From positions 386,622-450,621 of the forward strand of contig NZ_GG704782.1 of NCBI RefSeq assembly GCF_000160535.1: DNA of 64,000 bases, given 5' to 3'. Made by a program: the position numbers and the translations under genes. Under the pieces are notes generated by a model, which saw nothing but the letters and a program-made list of their open reading frames with translations, searched no databases and was not told the DNA's origin. This document shows, one piece after another, positions 18,398-27,486 of this stretch. The stretch's first letter is position 1. Each line of letters opens with the position of its first letter. The DNA comes from Hallella bergensis DSM 17361. GTDB lineage: Bacteria > Bacteroidota > Bacteroidia > Bacteroidales > Bacteroidaceae.

Positions 18398-20395
18398 TTA
18401 CTTAACGATCACTTTTTTTCCATGGTGTATGTAGATACCTTTCTGTGTGGGTCGAGACACTTTTACGCCAGTGAGCGTGTACCACGCGTTGTCGGCAACC
18501 GATGTTTGTGTCAGGCCCTTGATGTCGAGCGTCGGGTCGGATTGTGTGGTGCTCATGTTGTACCATCCTTTGTCACTGAACACCATGTCTGCGGTTTGGT
18601 TTCCGGTTCCGCCACTTCCGTTGTTGAAAATGATTTGGCTCGGTGGAACGGTCTTCGTGCCGTAGTAGCACCACTTCCAGATGTAGCCGCCATCCTTTGA
18701 TTTGCCTACGCGATAAACGTGGTTCTTGTCGCCGGGCCAATGGGCATTGTTGTCGGGCGTGTAGTTGTCGCCACCCTCAATCCATGCCCAGGCATGAACC
18801 TCAATGTCGGCCGACCAAGTTGCCGGGGCAATAAAATTGGCAGAGAAAGTGTAGCCTGCGGGCGGAGTTTCAAAGGTTTCGTCTTCCGGCTTGGCAAACG
18901 TGTAATTGCGGGTGGTGGTCGAGGTCACACTTCCATTCACCAGCAGGCCCACTTTCAGGGTGCAGTTGTCAGAAATGGTGATGCTCGTTCCGCCGGGAAC
19001 AACATTGCCGTTGGTGGCAGAGGGGACGGAGCCATCGGTGGTGTACACCAGTTTGGCATTGCTCTTGGCAGACACCGCTGTCAGTTTGGTTTTGATGGTC
19101 TCGGTGTATGTTCCCGACGGCTTGTCAGCGAAAGCCACCTCTGTATCCGACGAGAGGTAGTAGGCATAGTGATGACCACTGAGAATCTTGACATAGCGGT
19201 TTGCGGCTGGCTCGCTGTAGTTTGCGCCAACCATGACAAGCAGTTTTCCTTTGCTGCCGGTTACAGTATTGCCGAAATAGCTTGCTGCGCTGCGAAAGTT
19301 GGAGTAGGAACTGGTGTTGGTGATGCCGGCAGCCTTGCGGGCATCGATCATGGCTTTTATCTCGTTGGGATAGGCCAGGTAGTGCTTGTAGAACACGCAG
19401 GGCGTGCCCGGCATAGCCAATAGGTAGGCATTGGCTGCCAGCGTATCTCTGCGGATGGGGTCTTGTGAATCTGTGGCAGAGCGGTACTCGGTGTCGTGGT
19501 TTTCCACAAACGTCACGGCATATTGCCGGTAACCCGCATCGTGCACGAGGTTGTTGGTGCTGTTGAGCTTGCTCCAATTGTTTTGATTGATGGCGTCGCG
19601 CACATTATACCTGAATTGGAAGTCGAAGGCCGCACTTCGCTTGCCCGTGGCGTTGATCCAATTCTGAATCGTGGGGTTGCTGTCCCAACATTCTCCCACC
19701 GAAAACTTCACTCCGGCGGCATCGTTGTAGTCGCCCACATGCGAGCCGGCAAAACCTTTCACCATGTCGTATCGGAAGCCGGTATACCCCATGTCGTCTA
19801 CGAGAAACTGCTGATAAGCCTTGACGATATTCTGCACGTTGGCACTCTTGTGGTCCAAGTCGCGCATGCCGTCCCAGCCTTCGCCCTCGTCGCGGTTTGA
19901 GCTGAGGGAAACACCGTCTTTATCGGCTTGCGTTTTCGTTTTGCCGTTGCAGTCATTGGCCACGATGTCTGTGGTTTTCAGCTGATAGGTCACGCCGTTA
20001 TAGATTTCGGCGGGAAATCCCCACCAGCCTTCTGTGTTGTGGTGGTTAATCACCACGTCGGCTATTGTGCCTATGCCATTGGCCTTAAACGTGCCGATCA
20101 TCGACTTCAACTCCTGTTGCGTTCCGAACGAGGAGTTTTGGTCGAAGTAGTAGTAGGGGTCGTAGCCCATCGAGCGGGAGTTGAGGCATTTGCCGCTTTG
20201 CGGCACCCAAACGAGGTCGAAATACCCCTTGAAATCACCGGTCTGCTTCTCGAGTTTGGTCCATGCCGACTGCGAGAAACTATCCCAATAAAATCCCTGT
20301 AACATCACCCCGTCGTAGGCCGAAGGCCAACCTTGTGCCATGATGGTGATGGGCAATGAGATGAGAAAGAGGAAAAGCGTAGATAATTGTTTCAT
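18398..20395 (-). CDS. Secreted alpha-amylase, GH13, with C-terminal starch-binding region
   Basis: A 665-residue endo-acting starch hydrolase. Signal peptide 1-20, then the GH13 barrel with region I DVVINH, region II GFRYDMVKG (nucleophile Asp), region III VGECWD (acid/base Glu) and region IV ENHDTE. A chitobiase-C-like beta module follows (about 435-500), then a CBM26-like starch-binding module (about 510-620). The tail GIYIHHGKKVIVK resembles that of the galactanase. A LacI-type operator identical to that of susC lies upstream, so it belongs to the starch regulon though distant from the sus genes. Confidence 0.93.
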   Translation of the reverse strand: MKQLSTLFLFLISLPITIMAQGWPSAYDGVMLQGFYWDSFSQSAWTKLEKQTGDFKGYFDLVWVPQSGKCLNSRSMGYDPYYYFDQNSSFGTQQELKSMIGTFKANGIGTIADVVINHHNTEGWWGFPAEIYNGVTYQLKTTDIVANDCNGKTKTQADKDGVSLSSNRDEGEGWDGMRDLDHKSANVQNIVKAYQQFLVDDMGYTGFRYDMVKGFAGSHVGDYNDAAGVKFSVGECWDSNPTIQNWINATGKRSAAFDFQFRYNVRDAINQNNWSKLNSTNNLVHDAGYRQYAVTFVENHDTEYRSATDSQDPIRRDTLAANAYLLAMPGTPCVFYKHYLAYPNEIKAMIDARKAAGITNTSSYSNFRSAASYFGNTVTGSKGKLLVMVGANYSEPAANRYVKILSGHHYAYYLSSDTEVAFADKPSGTYTETIKTKLTAVSAKSNAKLVYTTDGSVPSATNGNVVPGGTSITISDNCTLKVGLLVNGSVTSTTTRNYTFAKPEDETFETPPAGYTFSANFIAPATWSADIEVHAWAWIEGGDNYTPDNNAHWPGDKNHVYRVGKSKDGGYIWKWCYYGTKTVPPSQIIFNNGSGGTGNQTADMVFSDKGWYNMSTTQSDPTLDIKGLTQTSVADNAWYTLTGVKVSRPTQKGIYIHHGKKVIVK

Positions 20396-20422
20396 AATTT
20401 TGTGTCTTAGGTTTATCGTTGG

Positions 20423-20430
20423 CTAAGTTA
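20423..20430 (-). promoter_or_regulatory. -7 box of the amylase promoter
   Basis: Minus-strand TAACTTAG, one mismatch to TAnnTTTG. Predicted start near 20416, right where the leader motif ATAAACCTAAGA (20405-20416) begins. It is 56 bp downstream of the LacI operator core. Confidence 0.45.
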
Positions 20431-20483
20431 CGATATTTCTAAATACAAATGAGTGCGTCGAACTGGAATCTTCAGTGTTGTTT

Positions 20484-20500
20484 AATGCAAACGATTGCGC
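20484..20500 (-). promoter_or_regulatory. LacI-type operator upstream of the amylase
   Basis: Minus strand GCGCAATCGTTTGCATT, identical over 17 bp to the site at 45894-45910 between lacI and susC. The near-palindromic 12-bp core is 20487-20498. Confidence 0.7.
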
Positions 20501-20558
20501 CATGTCATTTTACTGACGTTCAACCTGTTCTTTCCTGCGATTCGACCTTGCGAATAGC

Positions 20559-20646
20559 GTCTCACGTTCGACAGACAAGCGTGCGTCGGACGCGAGACGC
20601 GTGTCCGTCGGCCGCAAGACGACCGTCTGTCGGCCGATAGACGTCA
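20559..20646. repeat. Four tandem 22-bp palindromic units (block 2)
   Basis: Four 22-bp units, each with an 18-bp palindromic body; the best is GTCTGTCGGCCGATAGAC at 20625. A weak fifth unit may precede at 20537. Block sits in the 580-bp gap between the divergent amylase and PagL-like genes. Same family as 7638-7725 and 63834-63921. Confidence 0.8.
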
Positions 20647-20729
20647 ACAAAAAGCTCTATGCACGTCAACAGTTGACCGCACTCATGATGTGCGCAATAG
20701 GGACACGCGGGTTTATTTGCATGGTTCCA

Positions 20730-20762
20730 TTTGCAGGTTACACTGGAAAAGCGTATATTTGC
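20730..20762 (+). promoter_or_regulatory. Promoter for the PagL-like gene
   Basis: -33 TTTG at 20730-20733, 20-bp spacer, -7 TATATTTGC at 20754-20762. Predicted start near 20769 gives a leader of about 205 nt. The leader holds two ATGGTATG copies (near 20868 and 20891), each closely followed by ATC. The rest of this gap shows nothing else recognisable. Confidence 0.55.
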
Positions 20763-20975
20763 ATGGTAAAAGAAGGAGCAAAGATCTACAAGATTAAGAT
20801 TGTGCTATCGTTTTTCCAATATTCGAAATAAACATCATCATACCCAAATAAATAATATTCTACATACCTATGGTATGATCTATTAACTACATGGTATGGA
20901 TCATCTTTATCACAACAACCAGTCTTCTATTTTTCTCCAAGCCAACCGCATGAGAGATTTCAATCCACTCACAAC

Positions 20976-22229
20976 ATGAGAAGGGTGATAGCAATCATCA
21001 TAGGAGTTCTCGCAACGTGGTCGGCTCATGCTGCAGGTCGGGATACCACATCCCAATGTCGCTACGGACTGGAATTTGGTGCACAACCTGGATGGGTGAT
21101 TGCCGCTGATTCTTACGAGAAGAAATGGCTGAAAGGAAACTTTGCCATGGCCGTTAATGCCGGCATACGCTATTCGGCATTGCCCTGCGACAGCGATGCC
21201 TACGCCCGTGACTTCGGCTATCCCGTTTTGGCCGTAGGCATCAAATACGGCATGAACCATGGCGTGACGATGCACCGCGAAGAAGATCCAGCGTGGGGGC
21301 TGCTCGAGCCTGTGGACTACATCTCGCGCATGGGTAACACGGTGACGCTGTATGGCTCGTTCGAGCGTCCTTTCTTCCGAAACCGCAGGTGGCAGGCCGA
21401 CTACACGCTGTCGTTCGGAGTGGGGTACAGCAGGTCAAAATATAACACCCACGATGCCATCGACAACGAACTCATCGGTTCGCGATGGCTTATCTATTTC
21501 GGGACAGGACTACACGCTACCTATCGCATAACCCGAGAACTCGGATTGCGAGCCGGCGTGGAATTTTATCATCACAGCAACGGAGCACTGAACCGCCCGA
21601 ACAAGGGGGCGAATGTCGTTGCACCGTCTCTGGGGGTGGTGTACGAGCCTTATGATGAGGAGCTGGCATTGCGTGGCAGGCACCGCAAGTCTACTCCTTT
21701 CAAGCCTTTCACGTTCGTCGACTTTGCTCTGGGCATAGGAGCCAAGACACTCAACGAGGACTGGCAGCACACCCAGTTTGGAACGCCGCCGGGAGACCCA
21801 GACTATCGCACATCGAAATTTAAACGCTATCCTACCTATTCGATGCAGACCTCCATCATGAGGAGATATGCCCGGCGATGGGCGTCGGGTGTAGGATTGG
21901 ACGTCTTCTATGGCTCCTATGCCTCACACGTGAGGGACTTGGAAATGAAAAAAGGTATCAACACCAAGTACAGCCCGTGGTCGTTGGGACTGTCGGCCAA
22001 ACATCGGGTGTACTATCATAACCTGGCCCTGCACACCTCGCTGGGATTCTATCTTTTCAGGCGAATGGGCGACAATGCCAAGCAGGTGGAAGCACCTTAT
22101 TATGAACACATTGGGTTGCACTACAGTTTCCCTTCTCTGCAACAGCTCACTATTGGTATCGACGTGAAGGCACATAGGACCAAGGCTGACTATACAGAAC
22201 TTGTCGTCTCGGTCCCCATACAGCTATAA
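20976..22229 (+). CDS. PagL-like acyloxyacyl hydrolase / outer-membrane protein
   Basis: A 417-residue outer-membrane beta-barrel protein with a signal peptide (1-20). Around residues 197-217 it has EFYHHSNGALN followed by Lys-Gly-Ala-Asn, matching the His-x-Ser-Asn signature of lipid A 3-O-deacylase PagL (His199, Ser201). The PagL catalytic Glu cannot be placed with certainty. Likely modifies or trims lipid A in the outer membrane. The C-terminal half (230-417) forms more amphipathic strands; the whole is much longer than PagL itself, as usual for the Bacteroidetes version. Monocistronic. Confidence 0.75.
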   Translation: MRRVIAIIIGVLATWSAHAAGRDTTSQCRYGLEFGAQPGWVIAADSYEKKWLKGNFAMAVNAGIRYSALPCDSDAYARDFGYPVLAVGIKYGMNHGVTMHREEDPAWGLLEPVDYISRMGNTVTLYGSFERPFFRNRRWQADYTLSFGVGYSRSKYNTHDAIDNELIGSRWLIYFGTGLHATYRITRELGLRAGVEFYHHSNGALNRPNKGANVVAPSLGVVYEPYDEELALRGRHRKSTPFKPFTFVDFALGIGAKTLNEDWQHTQFGTPPGDPDYRTSKFKRYPTYSMQTSIMRRYARRWASGVGLDVFYGSYASHVRDLEMKKGINTKYSPWSLGLSAKHRVYYHNLALHTSLGFYLFRRMGDNAKQVEAPYYEHIGLHYSFPSLQQLTIGIDVKAHRTKADYTELVVSVPIQL

Positions 22230-22285
22230 AATTTCATGGTACATGATGTTTTCCGTTAAAAGACGCATATATCATACTATTTTTG

Positions 22286-22294
22286 TATCTTTGC
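22286..22294 (+). promoter_or_regulatory. -7 box for purL
   Basis: TATCTTTGC fits TAnnTTTG; predicted start near 22301, leader about 30 nt. No purine riboswitch is visible. Confidence 0.45.
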
Positions 22295-22329
22295 ATCGTA
22301 AACATACACCTTATTAAAACAGAAAGATT

Positions 22330-25300
22330 ATGATTCTTTTCTTTAAGACTCCCCAAGAGAATATCATTGCTACAGAGATTGACCATCAACCCAGTGAGCA
22401 GGAAACACAAGCACTTTGCTGGCTTTTTGGTGGTGCCACGCTTTTGAAGTCGGAAAAGCTTGAGGGCTGCTTCGTTGGTCCGCGCCGCGAAATGATAACC
22501 CCATGGAGCACGAATGCCGTTGAGATAACTCAAAATATGAGTCTCGATGGCATTTTGCGTATAGAGGAATATTTCCCCGTGCAGAGTGAGGACGCTGACC
22601 ACGACCCGATGCTGCAGCGGATGTACAAAGGATTGGATCAGACGGTATTCACGGTGAACCATGAGCCAGAACCCATCAAACAAGTGGATAGCCTTGAGCA
22701 GTTCAACGAGCAGGAGGGTTTGGCTTTGAGTCCGGAGGAAATACAATACCTTCATAAAATTGAGAAGCAAAACGGGCGGCCACTGACCGACTCTGAAATA
22801 TTTGGCTTTGCACAGATCAACTCTGAGCACTGCCGTCATAAAATTTTTGGTGGAACATTTATTATAGACGGCGAGGAGCGCGAGTCAAGCCTTTTTGCCC
22901 TCATCAAGAAGACCACCAAAGAGAACCCGGGCAAGATTCTCTCAGCCTATAAGGACAACGTAGCTTTTGCACAGGGTCCGACCGTGGAGCAGTTTGCTCC
23001 GGCTGATCAAAGCACAAGTGACTGGTTCCAGGTAAAACCCATTGAGAGCGTCATCTCGCTGAAGGCCGAAACCCATAACTTCCCTACGACTGTGGAGCCA
23101 TTCAATGGTGCTGCTACGGGAACGGGTGGAGAGATTCGCGACCGCATGGGTGGTGGCGTGGGAAGCTGGCCGATTGCGGGAACAGCTGTCTACATGACCA
23201 GTTACCCGCGTATTGAAAAGGCCAACACCAGTCGTGGTTGGGAAAAGAATATTGAACCAAGGAAGTGGCTGTACCAGACACCGGAGCAAATTCTGATCAA
23301 GGCCTCCAACGGTGCCAGCGACTTTGGCAATAAGTTCGGGCAACCCCTTATCACGGGCTCCGTATTGACGTTTGAATATGAAACAAGTTCGGCCGACAGC
23401 GTAACCTGTCCAAATGGTTCCCCCATTCAGCCAGAGGGACAGGAGACGGCAACCCCACAGATCTACGGTTATGACAAGGTCATCATGTTGGCCAGCGGCG
23501 TGGGCTATGGTAAAAAGCGTGACTGTCTGAAGAAAGAACCACGAAAGGGTAACAAGGTTGTCGTTGTTGGTGGTGACAACTATCGCATTGGCCTGGGCGG
23601 TGGCTCTGTCTCTTCAGTCGACACGGGGCGTTACAGCAACGGTATCGAGTTGAATGCCGTGCAGCGTGCTAATCCAGAGATGCAGAAGCGCGCCTATAAT
23701 TTGATACGTGCCTTGGTGGAGGAAGAGTCCAATCCTGTTGTTTCTGTTCACGACCACGGCTCTGCCGGGCACCTGAACTGCCTTTCGGAGTTGGTGGAAG
23801 AGTGCGGTGGAGAAATTGATATGACACAGCTTCCCATTGGTGATAAGACGCTCAGTGCCAAGGAGATCATTGCCAACGAGTCGCAAGAGCGCATGGGGCT
23901 ACTGATCGATGAGAAGCACCTGGATCACGTGCAGAAGATTGCCGAGCGCGAGCGGGCACCGATGTATGTTGTTGGCGAGACCACGGGCGATGCCCACTTC
24001 AGCTTTATTCAAGGCGATGGCGTGAAACCTTTCGACCTTGACGTGGCCCAGATGTTCGGACATTCGCCCAAGACGGTGATGAAAGATGACACGGTGGTAC
24101 GTCGCTATGAAGACGCAAGCTATTCGGCAGACAAGATAGACGAATACCTCAGCAATGTGCTGCAGTTGGAAGCCGTGGCCTGCAAGGACTGGCTCACCAA
24201 CAAGGTGGACCGTTCGGTAACGGGGAAGGTAGCCCGCCAGCAGACTCAGGGACAGATCCAACTTCCGCTCTCTGACTGTGGTGTCGTGGCCCTCGACTAC
24301 CGCGGCGACAAAGGCATTGCCACCGCATTGGGGCATGCTCCGCAAGTGGCGATGGCAGACCCGGCGGCCGGTAGCGTGATGAGCGTGGCCGAGAGTCTCA
24401 CCAACATTGTGTGGGCTCCCATCGCAACCGATAACGTTCACCCCTCTCCTGTGAGAAACCTGAGTCTATCGGCCAACTGGATGTGGCCTTGCCGCAGTCA
24501 GAAAGGCGAGGATGCGCGTCTCTATGAGGCCGTTCAGGCTTTGTCAGACTTCTGTTGTGACCTCGGCCTGAATGTGCCAACGGGTAAGGATTCTTTGTCG
24601 TTGACCCAGCAATATCCCGATGGTACAAAGATTATAGCACCGGGAACGGTTATTGTTACCAGTGGCGGCGAGGTGAGTGATGTGAGAAAAGTAGTCAGTC
24701 CGGTGATGGTCAACGACAAGAATTCATCGCTCTACTATATTGACTTCTCCTTTGATAAGATGCGACTGGGTGGATCCGCCTTTGCCCAGACACTTGGCAA
24801 GATAGGCAGTGACGTGCCAACCGTGAGGAATGCGGAATACTTTGCCGACTGCTTTAACGCTGTTCAAGAGCTGATCAAGAAAGGTTGGATTATGGCCGGG
24901 CACGACATTTCGGCCGGTGGACTGATTACCACGTTGCTCGAAATGACGTTCGCCAATGTTGAAGGCGGTATGCGTGTGAACCTTTATGACCTGGACGCTG
25001 AAGAGCAAGATGTTGTCAAGATGCTCTTCGCAGAGAATCCGGGTGTGGTTATCCAGGTGTCTGACAATCATAAGAAAGACCTCCGCGAATTTTTCGAAGA
25101 CAATGGTATAGGATATGCCAAGATAGCTTATCCCACGCCATCGGAGCGCAAGATTGTAGTCAAAAAGGGTGACTTTGAACACGAATTTGATATTGATGCC
25201 TTGCGTGATACTTGGTACATGACTTCCTATCTGCTTGACCGGAACCAAAGCATGAACGGCATGGCTGACAAGCGGTTTGCTAATTACAAACACCAACCAC

Positions 25301-26166
25301 TGAAACTGAAGTTCCACGAGGCGTTTAAGGGCACTTTTGAATCGCTGGGCATCAATCCGGACAGATGGAAGAGCAATTCACAATTCACAATTCACAATTC
25401 ACAATTGAAAACTCCGAGGGCGGCTATTATTCGTGAGAAAGGTACCAATGGAGAACGCGAGATGGCCTATACCCTTTGGCTGGCAGGCTTCGAGGTGAAG
25501 GACGTGATGATGACCGACCTCATCAGTGGGCGCGAAACCTTGGAGGATGTCAATATGATCGTGTTCTGTGGAGGTTTCTCTAATTCCGACGTGCTTGGTT
25601 CGGCAAAGGGGTGGGCAGGTGCTTTCCTCTTCAATCCCAAGGCCAAGGAGGCCCTCGATAAGTTCTATGCACGCAAGGATACGTTAAGCCTTGGTATCTG
25701 TAATGGATGTCAGCTGATGGTAGAACTCAACCTGATCAATCCAGAACATGAGCATCGTGCTCAGATGTTGCACAACAAGAGCCAAAAGTTCGAGAGTCAG
25801 TTCCTCGGTCTGACCATTCCGCAGAACAATAGCGTGATGTTGGGAAGCCTCAGTGGGGACAAACTCGGTATCTGGGTGGCCCATGGAGAAGGTCAGTTCT
25901 CGCTGCCAGAATCCGAAGACAAATATAACGTCGTGGCGAAGTACAGCTATGCCGAGTATCCGGGCAACCCCAACGGAAGCGACTACAATGTGGCCGGTAT
26001 TTGCTCGGCCGATGGTCGCCACTTGGCCATGATGCCCCATCCGGAACGTGCCGTGCTGCCTTGGCAGAACGCCTATTACCCTGCTAAACGGCGAGCAGAC
26101 GAGGTGACTCCATGGATGGAAGCCTTTGTCAACGCTCGCAAGTGGGTGGAGGAACGTCTTTCATAA
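22330..26166 (+). CDS. purL: Phosphoribosylformylglycinamidine synthase (large single-chain form)
   Basis: A 1278-residue FGAM synthase, the fourth step of purine synthesis, converting FGAR, glutamine and ATP to FGAM. It is the long fused form: N-terminal PurS-like domain, linker with INSEHCRHKIF, two AIR-synthase-like halves (AETHNFPTTVEPF, GTGGEIRDR) and a C-terminal glutamine amidotransferase domain from about 1030 with nucleophile Cys in GICNGCQLM and a final HPER segment. Residues 1016-1026, between the synthase part and the amidotransferase, are encoded by a 32-bp AATTCAC heptamer repeat read in frame. The enzyme otherwise looks intact. Confidence 0.97.
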   Translation: MILFFKTPQENIIATEIDHQPSEQETQALCWLFGGATLLKSEKLEGCFVGPRREMITPWSTNAVEITQNMSLDGILRIEEYFPVQSEDADHDPMLQRMYKGLDQTVFTVNHEPEPIKQVDSLEQFNEQEGLALSPEEIQYLHKIEKQNGRPLTDSEIFGFAQINSEHCRHKIFGGTFIIDGEERESSLFALIKKTTKENPGKILSAYKDNVAFAQGPTVEQFAPADQSTSDWFQVKPIESVISLKAETHNFPTTVEPFNGAATGTGGEIRDRMGGGVGSWPIAGTAVYMTSYPRIEKANTSRGWEKNIEPRKWLYQTPEQILIKASNGASDFGNKFGQPLITGSVLTFEYETSSADSVTCPNGSPIQPEGQETATPQIYGYDKVIMLASGVGYGKKRDCLKKEPRKGNKVVVVGGDNYRIGLGGGSVSSVDTGRYSNGIELNAVQRANPEMQKRAYNLIRALVEEESNPVVSVHDHGSAGHLNCLSELVEECGGEIDMTQLPIGDKTLSAKEIIANESQERMGLLIDEKHLDHVQKIAERERAPMYVVGETTGDAHFSFIQGDGVKPFDLDVAQMFGHSPKTVMKDDTVVRRYEDASYSADKIDEYLSNVLQLEAVACKDWLTNKVDRSVTGKVARQQTQGQIQLPLSDCGVVALDYRGDKGIATALGHAPQVAMADPAAGSVMSVAESLTNIVWAPIATDNVHPSPVRNLSLSANWMWPCRSQKGEDARLYEAVQALSDFCCDLGLNVPTGKDSLSLTQQYPDGTKIIAPGTVIVTSGGEVSDVRKVVSPVMVNDKNSSLYYIDFSFDKMRLGGSAFAQTLGKIGSDVPTVRNAEYFADCFNAVQELIKKGWIMAGHDISAGGLITTLLEMTFANVEGGMRVNLYDLDAEEQDVVKMLFAENPGVVIQVSDNHKKDLREFFEDNGIGYAKIAYPTPSERKIVVKKGDFEHEFDIDALRDTWYMTSYLLDRNQSMNGMADKRFANYKHQPLKLKFHEAFKGTFESLGINPDRWKSNSQFTIHNSQLKTPRAAIIREKGTNGEREMAYTLWLAGFEVKDVMMTDLISGRETLEDVNMIVFCGGFSNSDVLGSAKGWAGAFLFNPKAKEALDKFYARKDTLSLGICNGCQLMVELNLINPEHEHRAQMLHNKSQKFESQFLGLTIPQNNSVMLGSLSGDKLGIWVAHGEGQFSLPESEDKYNVVAKYSYAEYPGNPNGSDYNVAGICSADGRHLAMMPHPERAVLPWQNAYYPAKRRADEVTPWMEAFVNARKWVEERLS
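25375..25406 (+). repeat. 32-bp heptamer module 2, inside purL
   Basis: Four perfect AATTCAC heptamers plus AATT, in frame, encoding NSQFTIHNSQL. It falls exactly in the interdomain linker before the glutaminase domain, where an insertion is tolerable. Same module as at 15625, 34864, 41558, 44094 and 44695. Confidence 0.9.
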
Positions 26167-26289
26167 GATCACATAGGAGGTACGGGAGCTGGAGAGTGTA
26201 GACAGACGTTGTTTGCTAATCCTGATGCAGCATGCGTTTAGTCTTCACCTTTCAGCTTCTCAACCTTTTGGCTTTATAAACAACAGAAC

Positions 26290-26817
26290 ATGTATAGAAC
26301 CCTTTTCCGAACCTTCTTTAAGATTGGTGCTTTCACCCTTGGCGGTGGATACGCGATGATTCCCATTATAGAAAGTGAGGTGGTGGACAAAAACAAATGG
26401 ATTGACAAAGATGAGTTTCTTGACCTCATTGCCATTGCCCAGAGTTGTCCAGGGGTGTTCGCCATCAACATTTCCACGTTTGTCGGCTATAAGTTGAAAG
26501 GACGATGGGGTGCGCTCTGCACCACGCTTGGCACGGCTCTGCCCTCCTTTCTGATTATTTTGGGCATTGCCATGTTTTTCCATCAATTCATGCAAGTGGG
26601 ATGGATTGCAGCCATGTTTCGGGGCATCAGACCTGCTGTTGTGGCACTTATTGCCGTTCCTACCTTCAATATGGCCAAGAGTGCCCATATAAACCTGTCC
26701 AACTGCTGGATTCCCATAGCTTCTGCCCTGCTCATCTGGGGCTTACATGTTAACCCCATCTGGATTATCATTGCGGCTGGAGTGGGCGGATATGCGTACG
26801 GCAAGGTGTTAAAGTAG
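26290..26817 (+). CDS. Chromate transporter, N-terminal-type half
   Basis: A 175-residue CHR-family membrane protein with the hallmark FKIGAFTLGGGYAMIP at the N-terminus and SCPGVFAINISTFVG. It is the first of a pair of short CHR proteins encoded in tandem (5 bp gap) that probably form one transporter. Known members export chromate; the physiological anion here is unknown. About six helices. Confidence 0.9.
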   Translation: MYRTLFRTFFKIGAFTLGGGYAMIPIIESEVVDKNKWIDKDEFLDLIAIAQSCPGVFAINISTFVGYKLKGRWGALCTTLGTALPSFLIILGIAMFFHQFMQVGWIAAMFRGIRPAVVALIAVPTFNMAKSAHINLSNCWIPIASALLIWGLHVNPIWIIIAAGVGGYAYGKVLK

Positions 26818-26822
26818 TATAT

Positions 26823-27398
26823 ATGATTTTTTTACAGCTTTTTATAACATTCTTTCAGATTGGTCTCTTCGGTTTCGGAGGGGGGTATGGTATGCTCTCC
26901 CTGATTCAAACAGAAACCGTGGTGAACCATAACTGGTTGTCATCGGCAGAGTTCACCAATATTGTGGCTGTTTCGCAGATGACCCCGGGACCAATCGGGA
27001 TTAACTCGGCCACCTATTGCGGCTATACGGCCATTCACAATGCGGGATATGGAGCATCCATGGCCATGCTTGGTTCTCTGACGGCAACCTTTGCGCTGGT
27101 GTTACCCACCTTTATTCTCATGATTCTCATCAGCAAGATGTTCATGAAATATATGAAGACCGCTGCTGTGCAGAGTGTCTTCATTGGGCTTCGCCCAGCT
27201 GTGGTAGGACTACTTGCCGCGGCGACGCTTCTACTTTGTAACACGGAGAATTTCAACTCGCCCATAGTCAATCCTTGGCATTTCTATATCAGTATTGCAT
27301 TGTTCTTAGCCACGTTTGTTGGCACGATGTGGTTAAAAATTAATCCCATCCGCATGATTTGCTTTGCGGCTTTTGCCGGTCTCGTGCTGTTGTATTAA
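26823..27398 (+). CDS. Chromate transporter, C-terminal-type half
   Basis: A 191-residue partner of the previous gene with the parallel CHR motifs FQIGLFGFGGGYGMLSL and MTPGPIGINSATYCG. Membrane protein, about six helices. Tandem short CHR genes are the common bipartite arrangement of this family, so this is not a split pseudogene. Confidence 0.9.
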   Translation: MIFLQLFITFFQIGLFGFGGGYGMLSLIQTETVVNHNWLSSAEFTNIVAVSQMTPGPIGINSATYCGYTAIHNAGYGASMAMLGSLTATFALVLPTFILMILISKMFMKYMKTAAVQSVFIGLRPAVVGLLAAATLLLCNTENFNSPIVNPWHFYISIALFLATFVGTMWLKINPIRMICFAAFAGLVLLY

Positions 27399-27486
27399 GC
27401 ATAACGAAGGGGCGGTGAGTCATGAGGAAGGAGCCGGTATTAGCCCATGAAATCCTGATAAACCCTAACAAAACCAACACAGTAAT

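Noticed and set aside
20559-20646. CRISPR array
   Set aside because: The 22-bp units are directly adjacent with 4-bp spacers and no cas genes are present.
20764-20831. A 22-codon open frame in the PagL-gene leader
   Set aside because: No sign of conservation or attenuation structure; kept only as a possible leader peptide.
26290-27398. Frameshifted single chromate transporter
   Set aside because: Both halves carry their own start and full family motif; paired short CHR genes are a normal arrangement.
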